This document shows positions 59,562 through 64,000 of a stretch of 64,000 nt of DNA, one piece after another. Position 1 is the stretch's first letter, and every line of letters starts with the position of its first letter. Source of the stretch: an uncultured Isosphaeraceae bacterium. Lineage in GTDB: Bacteria > Planctomycetota > Planctomycetia > Isosphaerales > Isosphaeraceae. The position numbers and the translations under genes are program-made. The notes under the pieces are model-generated. The model was not told the DNA's origin and did no database searches. It worked only from the letters and a program-made list of their open reading frames with translations. The stretch covers positions 124,001-188,000 of the forward strand of contig CAMFLR010000010.1 of assembly GCA_945957605.1 (NCBI GenBank), in the 5' to 3' direction.

Positions 59562-60839
59562 ATGAACATTACCTATCAGTGTGAGCAATGCCGGGCGTGG
59601 TACACCGTCCGTTCTTCGAAAGTTGGCTCATTAGCAACCTGCCGCACTTGCGGCCACGAAATGACTGTGCCCAACACGCCCGACCTTCTCGATGACACGA
59701 TCTCGGAATATCCTGAGACGATCTCCCGAAGCACCCCCCAAAGTTCAACCCCGTCAAATACGTCGAACGACTCTTCCGAATCGCCTGCCAGCAAGTTCTG
59801 GAGCAGCGTCGGCGGGCTCGTGGTCTTTCTGCTGATCTTCGCGCTCAAGTTCGGGCTGCATTTCCCAGGGGCAGGGGCCCGACCGCCTCGTCCTCCTCGC
59901 GTGCAACCTGTTTTCAAGCCGAACTTGCAGAACCAGCAACCGCTTTCGCCGGTCAAAATCGACCTGACCGCGCCCATCGAAATCCCCAAGGATTTCCCCA
60001 AGCTAGGACCCCCCCGCGAGATTGTGCCAGGAATCTTGCACTACGAGATTTCGCTGCATCCTGGGGCGCGCGTCGACTTTCTGCCGCCGGGACACGCCGG
60101 TAAGCTCTGGTTGTATGTCCCGGAAGAGGCCGCTCGGACGCCGAAGTCGCTGGGCTGTGTGTTGCTCGTGCCATCCGAAAGCAATTTCATCAGCGGCGCG
60201 AAGCTTTCGCCAGCCGATCGCGTCGAGCATATCCCCTACGTGAAAGCCGGATTCGCGGTGCTCGCGTTCGAGATCGACGATACCAGTCGAAGCCCAGCCC
60301 AGCGCAGGGTGATGCCCTCGCTCGAATTTCTCCGCTCCCGCGCGGGGCTCATCAACGGCCGGATCGCGATTGAATTCCTCAAGGCGCGCGTTCCCGAGAT
60401 CGATCCCGACCGACTCTACGTCGCCGGGCATTATGCCGCAGGCACATTCGCACTCCTTCTAGCCGAGCACGAGCCGACGATCAGAGCCTGCCTCGCTTAT
60501 GCGCCTGTGGTCGACCTGATCGATCGACTCCACAAGAACGGCTTCGAGCAACTTCTAGCGCGCGACGGCTATGCCGAACTCTTCCGCTACTTCTCGCCGA
60601 AGTCGCGTGAGTCAGACCTTAATTGCCCGGTGTTCCTTTTTAACGCGCGTGACAATGCACGAGTCGACGCAGACGAGACGATCGACTTCGGCAGACAGCT
60701 TACGGCGATGGGCAAGAAGGTGAAGGTTGAGATTGTCGACCAGGGTGGAGACGTTCAGTCGATGCATGCCACCGGCATTCCGGACGGCATCAAATGGCTG
60801 ACGAACATCGACCGTCAAATCACGACCAACAAGAAATAA
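59562..60839 (+). CDS. Zinc-ribbon membrane protein with hydrolase-like domain lacking the catalytic serine
   Basis: 425 residues, ATG with GGCGAGGTTTG leader. An N-terminal zinc ribbon (CEQC...CRTC, about 7-31) precedes a Ser/Thr-rich linker, a membrane helix (about 82-105) and a Pro-rich stretch. A C-terminal alpha/beta-hydrolase-like domain (about 150-415) has LYVAGHYAAGTFALLLAEHEP where serine hydrolases have G-H-S-x-G. Here Ser is replaced by Tyr (GHYAAG). Acid (FNARDNARVDADETI) and His regions are kept. Likely a non-catalytic binding domain or an enzyme using other chemistry. Confidence 0.8.
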   Translation: MNITYQCEQCRAWYTVRSSKVGSLATCRTCGHEMTVPNTPDLLDDTISEYPETISRSTPQSSTPSNTSNDSSESPASKFWSSVGGLVVFLLIFALKFGLHFPGAGARPPRPPRVQPVFKPNLQNQQPLSPVKIDLTAPIEIPKDFPKLGPPREIVPGILHYEISLHPGARVDFLPPGHAGKLWLYVPEEAARTPKSLGCVLLVPSESNFISGAKLSPADRVEHIPYVKAGFAVLAFEIDDTSRSPAQRRVMPSLEFLRSRAGLINGRIAIEFLKARVPEIDPDRLYVAGHYAAGTFALLLAEHEPTIRACLAYAPVVDLIDRLHKNGFEQLLARDGYAELFRYFSPKSRESDLNCPVFLFNARDNARVDADETIDFGRQLTAMGKKVKVEIVDQGGDVQSMHATGIPDGIKWLTNIDRQITTNKK

Positions 60840-60860
60840 GCGAGCGATTCGAGCGTTTTT

Positions 60861-61451
60861 ATGTTCACGGGACTGGTTGAGTGCCTTGGGCGAGTGGAAG
60901 AGGTCGCGACCGAAGGCGCAGGGCGACGACTCACAATCGCCTGGCCTGGCGTTTCGAGCCCATTCGCGCTGGGTGAAAGCATCGCCGTTAACGGCTGCTG
61001 CCTGACGGTTGTCGCGAGCGACGGAGATCGTTTCGAGGTTCAGGCAGGACCTGAAACCTTGCTGCGCACGAATCTCGGCGCGAAGGCGCCTGGCGATAGC
61101 GTGAATCTCGAACGCTCGTTGCGAGTTGGCGACCGGATGGGCGGCCACTTCGTGCAGGGGCATGTCGACACGACGGCGACACTCGTCGAACGCCGGCCCG
61201 AAGGTGAGTGGGAGTTTCTCTCATTCGCGCTCGACGCCGAATGGCTGCCGCTACTCGTTCCCAAGGGGTCGATCGCAGTCGACGGCGTGAGCCTGACGCT
61301 GGTCGACGTGACGTCATCAGGCTTTTCGGTCATGCTGATTCCGCACACCTTGAGCGTAACGACGCTAGGCGGCCTGAAGCCGAGCGGAACGGTGAATATC
61401 GAAGCCGACATGCTCGCCAAGCACGTGCGCAAATTGATGAGCGTTGGCTGA
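60861..61451 (+). CDS. ribE: Riboflavin synthase, alpha chain
   Basis: Joins two molecules of 6,7-dimethyl-8-ribityllumazine to give riboflavin. 196 residues with two homologous lumazine-binding halves: MFTGLVECLGRVEEV at the start of the first and HFVQGHVDTTATLVERR starting the second. The conserved NGCCLTVV and AVDGVSLTLV segments are the usual strand-turn pairs. It lies 21 bp after the previous gene's stop; an operon is possible but ribE is usually independent. Confidence 0.96.
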   Translation: MFTGLVECLGRVEEVATEGAGRRLTIAWPGVSSPFALGESIAVNGCCLTVVASDGDRFEVQAGPETLLRTNLGAKAPGDSVNLERSLRVGDRMGGHFVQGHVDTTATLVERRPEGEWEFLSFALDAEWLPLLVPKGSIAVDGVSLTLVDVTSSGFSVMLIPHTLSVTTLGGLKPSGTVNIEADMLAKHVRKLMSVG

Positions 61452-61505
61452 GAATTCGCTTATCAAATAGGAGCTACGTGCTTGGGATAATGTGATGGAC
61501 TGGAT

Positions 61506-61622
61506 GGGGTGGCCCGGACAACTTGTTGTCCGGGTGGCGCAGCCACAAGAGGGCAAAGCGGAACAGGCTGCGATCTCCTCTTGTCGCTTCGCGACCGGGA
61601 CAACGAGCTGTCCCGGCTACCC
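61506..61622. repeat. Composite REP-like element, type A (inverted pair)
   Basis: Left unit: head GGGTGGC, palindrome CCGGACAAC/GTTGTCCGG, hairpin GTGGC-GCA-GCCAC, tail AAGAGGG. Right unit (reverse strand): head GGGTAGC, palindrome CGGGACA..TGTCCCGG, hairpin TCGC-GAA-GCGA, tail CAAGAGG. Nearly identical to the element at 9228. It lies between ribE and rsmA. Confidence 0.9.
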
Positions 61623-61695
61623 GATTTCTCCCGTCTCCAGTACCGAGTGCGCAACTCGTATCATAGAAGATTTTCCCTCTCGAAAGATCGCGTCC

Positions 61696-62640
61696 ATGGC
61701 CGCTCCCAAGCGTCAAACACAGTCCTATCTCCGTGAATTGTTCGCCCGTCACGGCGTCGCGCCGCTGCACCGCTTCGGCCAGAACTTTCTCATCGACCTC
61801 AACATCCACGAGCTGATCGTTGCCGCGGCCGAGGTTGCTCCCGGCGACGTTGTGCTCGAAGTCGGTCCTGGAGCCGGTGCGCTCACATCCTTGATGGCAT
61901 CACTCGGCGCTGTGGTGGTGGCGGTCGACATTGACCCAGCGATGGCAAAGCTTGCCGGCGAGGCGACGGCTGAGTTCCCCAATGTCCGCGTGCTCAACGC
62001 CGATGCACTGGCGCGAAAACACAAGCTGAACCCCGACGTGCTCGACAACGTGCGCGCGGGGCTAGCGGTTTCGCCCGACCGTAAGTTCAAGCTGGTGGCG
62101 AACCTGCCGTACAACGTCGCCACGCCGATCATCACGAACCTGCTCGTCGACCGCGAAATGTGTCCCGAGCGTCTGGTTGTGACAATTCAAAAAGAGCTGG
62201 CCGACCGCATCATGGCCGAGCCCGCGTCGCCCGACTTCGGCGCGCTCTCGCTGCTCTGCCAGGCCCTGGCCGATATCACACTCGTGCGCGTGTTGCCCCC
62301 AACTGTCTTCTGGCCGCGGCCCAAGGTTGATTCCGCAGTCATCTCGGTGATCCCCAATGCGGAGAAACGTGCGAATATCGGTGACGTTCCCTGGTTCCAT
62401 TCAGTCGTCCGGCGCGTCTTTCTGCATCGCCGCAAGAACTTGCGCACGGTGCTCGCCTCGATCTTCCGCGATCGCTTTTCGAAGTCCGATATCGACGCTC
62501 TGCTCGCAAACCTCGGGCTCGACGGCACCATTCGCGCGGAAGCGATGAATGTCGAGGAATTCATCAGCCTGGCGCAAGCGCTCAAGCCGACTGATGGCGC
62601 TGAGGAAGCCGAGGAGCTCGACGAAGAGGAAGCCGAATAA
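61696..62640 (+). CDS. rsmA: 16S rRNA (adenine-N6,N6)-dimethyltransferase
   Basis: RsmA/KsgA dimethylates A1518 and A1519 of 16S rRNA (E. coli numbering). 314 residues from MAAPKRQTQSYLRELF, chosen because a longer open frame would run through the type A repeat. Key motifs are HRFGQNFLIDLNI, VLEVGPGAGALTSLM (SAM) and LVANLPYNVATPI (NLPY catalytic loop). The acidic tail (EEAEELDEEEAE) is unusual but harmless. Confidence 0.96.
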   Translation: MAAPKRQTQSYLRELFARHGVAPLHRFGQNFLIDLNIHELIVAAAEVAPGDVVLEVGPGAGALTSLMASLGAVVVAVDIDPAMAKLAGEATAEFPNVRVLNADALARKHKLNPDVLDNVRAGLAVSPDRKFKLVANLPYNVATPIITNLLVDREMCPERLVVTIQKELADRIMAEPASPDFGALSLLCQALADITLVRVLPPTVFWPRPKVDSAVISVIPNAEKRANIGDVPWFHSVVRRVFLHRRKNLRTVLASIFRDRFSKSDIDALLANLGLDGTIRAEAMNVEEFISLAQALKPTDGAEEAEELDEEEAE

Positions 62641-62737
62641 GTTGCGGCCGACCTCGACACGGACGGCGTCGACCGCAATTCCAATATCCAGTAAGATTCG
62701 CCCCTGAATGCCAGGATCGGTCTCAGGGAGCGAGACG

Positions 62738-64000
62738 ATGGGCGGTTCAGGAAGATTAGGAAAGCGGTCGATCGCCGCGATTGTCGGCCTGTGCGTGCTG
62801 AGCATTGGCCCGGGGATGACGGCGCGACTGTCATATCACGAGGCAATCGTCGCGCAAGGCGTACGCGAAATGCGCGCGGCGGGAACGTGGCTCGTCCCGC
62901 TGCTCGACAGCCGCCCCTGGCTCGAAAAACCACCGCTCCTGCACTGGCTGATAAAGATCGGGGCATGGATTTGCGGCGATGCGACCGAGTTGGTCGCCCG
63001 GGTTCCATCGCTTCTAGGCGCAATTGGAATTTCGCTGGCCGTCGCAACGCTCGCCTCGCGCCGGTTTAATCCGATCGTCGGCCTGATCGCCGGCTGCATC
63101 CAGGCGACAACATCGTGGACCGTCCTCCGCGGACGCCTCGCCGAGGCCGACATTCTGCTCGCCTGTCTTATCGCCTGGGTGATCGTTGGCTTCGATCGTC
63201 TGCGTTGTGTAGATTCTTCCAAACGGCTTACTTTAACCCGATGGGTTCTAGTCGGAATCGGAGCTGCCGCGCTGCTGAAGGGAATCGTTTTCGGTGCCGT
63301 TCTGATCGTGGCGACACTTGTTCTGATTCTGGCGTGGGATCGCGACTGGTTTCTGCTAATGCGGCTTGTCGAACCATTAGGTCTTGTCGCTTCACTACTT
63401 ATCGCACTGGCATGGCCTGCCACAATTCTGTCGCGCTATCCTGAAGCATTGAAATTATGGACAACCCACGTCGCCGATCGCCTGGCAGATCGGCCCGAGG
63501 TGTTTGCAGGACAGGCATCATGGTGGGCGTATGCGCCGGTTGCCCTCAGCCTAACTTTGCCGTGGATGCCATTTGCTTTGGTGGGTGCCTGGCGTTCGTT
63601 ACGACGAGCGTGGAATGAACGTGGCGGAGTCGATCGCCTGCTATGGGCCTGGGCCTTCGCGCCGCTAGTGCTGCTTTCAATGGCAACGGTAAAGAACCCG
63701 CATTACGCGATCCACGCCCTGGCACCATGGTCGATCTGGGCCGCGCCCACGCTCGTTCGAATCGGCGAACGCATCACGGCACGAGGCCGATCTCTGGTAC
63801 GAGCGCGAAACTGGCTGATTACATCGTTCGTAGTGTTGGCGACGGCGTTTGGACTGGGATACGGCGTGATTGCACCACGCTTAGAAAAGCGATCGATCGA
63901 GTGGGGGTTCTACGAACGAGTCGCTGGCCAACTCAAATTCGATGACTCGCTCGTGCTGCTCTACGACGATTGGGACCGCCTGCCATACCCAACCCCATTT
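62738..64000 (+). CDS. ArnT-like glycosyltransferase (GT39/83), 3' part missing
   Basis: Open to the end of the window (421 codons, no stop). A signal-anchor first helix (RSIAAIVGLCVLSIGPG) is followed by LSYHEAIVAQGVREMRAAGTWLVPLLDSRPWLEKPPLLHWL, the loop pattern 'DE...Y......M...G.W.vP.....p.feKPPL.yWl' of ArnT/PMT membrane glycosyltransferases. In ArnT the acidic residue sits one turn earlier; here SYHEA supplies it. Around 10 helices are seen before the end. It transfers a sugar from a lipid carrier to a target on the outer face of the membrane. Confidence 0.88.
   Translation, partial: MGGSGRLGKRSIAAIVGLCVLSIGPGMTARLSYHEAIVAQGVREMRAAGTWLVPLLDSRPWLEKPPLLHWLIKIGAWICGDATELVARVPSLLGAIGISLAVATLASRRFNPIVGLIAGCIQATTSWTVLRGRLAEADILLACLIAWVIVGFDRLRCVDSSKRLTLTRWVLVGIGAAALLKGIVFGAVLIVATLVLILAWDRDWFLLMRLVEPLGLVASLLIALAWPATILSRYPEALKLWTTHVADRLADRPEVFAGQASWWAYAPVALSLTLPWMPFALVGAWRSLRRAWNERGGVDRLLWAWAFAPLVLLSMATVKNPHYAIHALAPWSIWAAPTLVRIGERITARGRSLVRARNWLITSFVVLATAFGLGYGVIAPRLEKRSIEWGFYERVAGQLKFDDSLVLLYDDWDRLPYPTPF

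Noticed and set aside
1..64000. tRNA, rRNA or CRISPR arrays
   Set aside because: No tRNA T-arm motifs in an intergenic setting, no rRNA-like stretches, and no regularly spaced direct repeats were seen.

Overview
The window looks like chromosomal DNA of a planctomycete, probably near Gemmatales/Isosphaerales. The grounds are a GC-rich sequence with scattered short operons, many TM-anchored or secreted TPR, HEAT, EF-hand and retropepsin/PDZ proteins, and the C-terminal 'LADHLEEAGC...HCR...RGCWVVDLLLG' module (27.8-28.8 kb) that I know from planctomycete proteins. I could run no searches, so family calls come from motifs read by eye.

Layout. 0-7 kb: a minus-strand run with a LarA-like protein, a small c-type cytochrome, a TPR membrane protein, and hemA overlapping a HemX/CcsA-like gene. 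7-12.3 kb: a DUF3006 gene coupled to a secreted MBL/helix-hairpin-helix protein, a deoxysugar epimerase/reductase, a SYLF protein and a RAYT transposase flanked by REP-like repeats. 12.5-14.0 kb: a dead IS4-family element with 15-bp inverted repeats, sitting at the end of a REP unit. 14.2-24.4 kb: methyltransferase, MFS transporter, two tandem retropepsin/PDZ proteins, an XRE-PBP regulator, a PH-domain/pentapeptide-channel/RNase-Z-like operon, and a DnaA-like ATPase beside gyrA (24.9-27.5 kb). 29-34 kb: a DsbD-N-domain protein and two tandem TlpA-like thioredoxins. 34-39.2 kb: a run of small soluble orphans (VOC, DUF2199, DinB, zinc-binding proteins). 39.5-46 kb: methyltransferase, rfbB, larE, rhaB and a Tat-exported aldo/keto reductase. 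47-56 kb: surE, a VWA lipoprotein, a HEAT protein, an EF-hand protein, an ApbE-DUF2271 fusion and a PepSY-type membrane protein. 56.5-58.7 kb: a TetR operon with a perfect palindromic operator inside a textbook promoter. 59.5-64 kb: a zinc-ribbon/hydrolase-like membrane protein, ribE, rsmA and an ArnT-like glycosyltransferase that runs off the end.

The most striking non-coding feature is a set of palindromic repeats filling most longer intergenic gaps. Many follow one plan: a GGGTGGC head, a first palindrome, a second short hairpin with a GCA or GAA loop, and a CAAGAGG tail. They are usually arranged as inverted pairs with heads outward. Stem sequences differ between copies but pairing is kept. 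One sub-type flanks the RAYT gene on both sides, so the pair may be a REP/RAYT system. A second element type (19.7, 47.1, 49.5 and 56.1 kb) keeps the hairpin tip while the lower stem changes on both arms.

Genes that may work together: larA-like (0.7 kb) with larE (41.6 kb); the DsbD-N protein with the two TlpA paralogs; ApbE-DUF2271 with the PepSY protein; and TetR with a reductase-like protein and an exported hydrolase.
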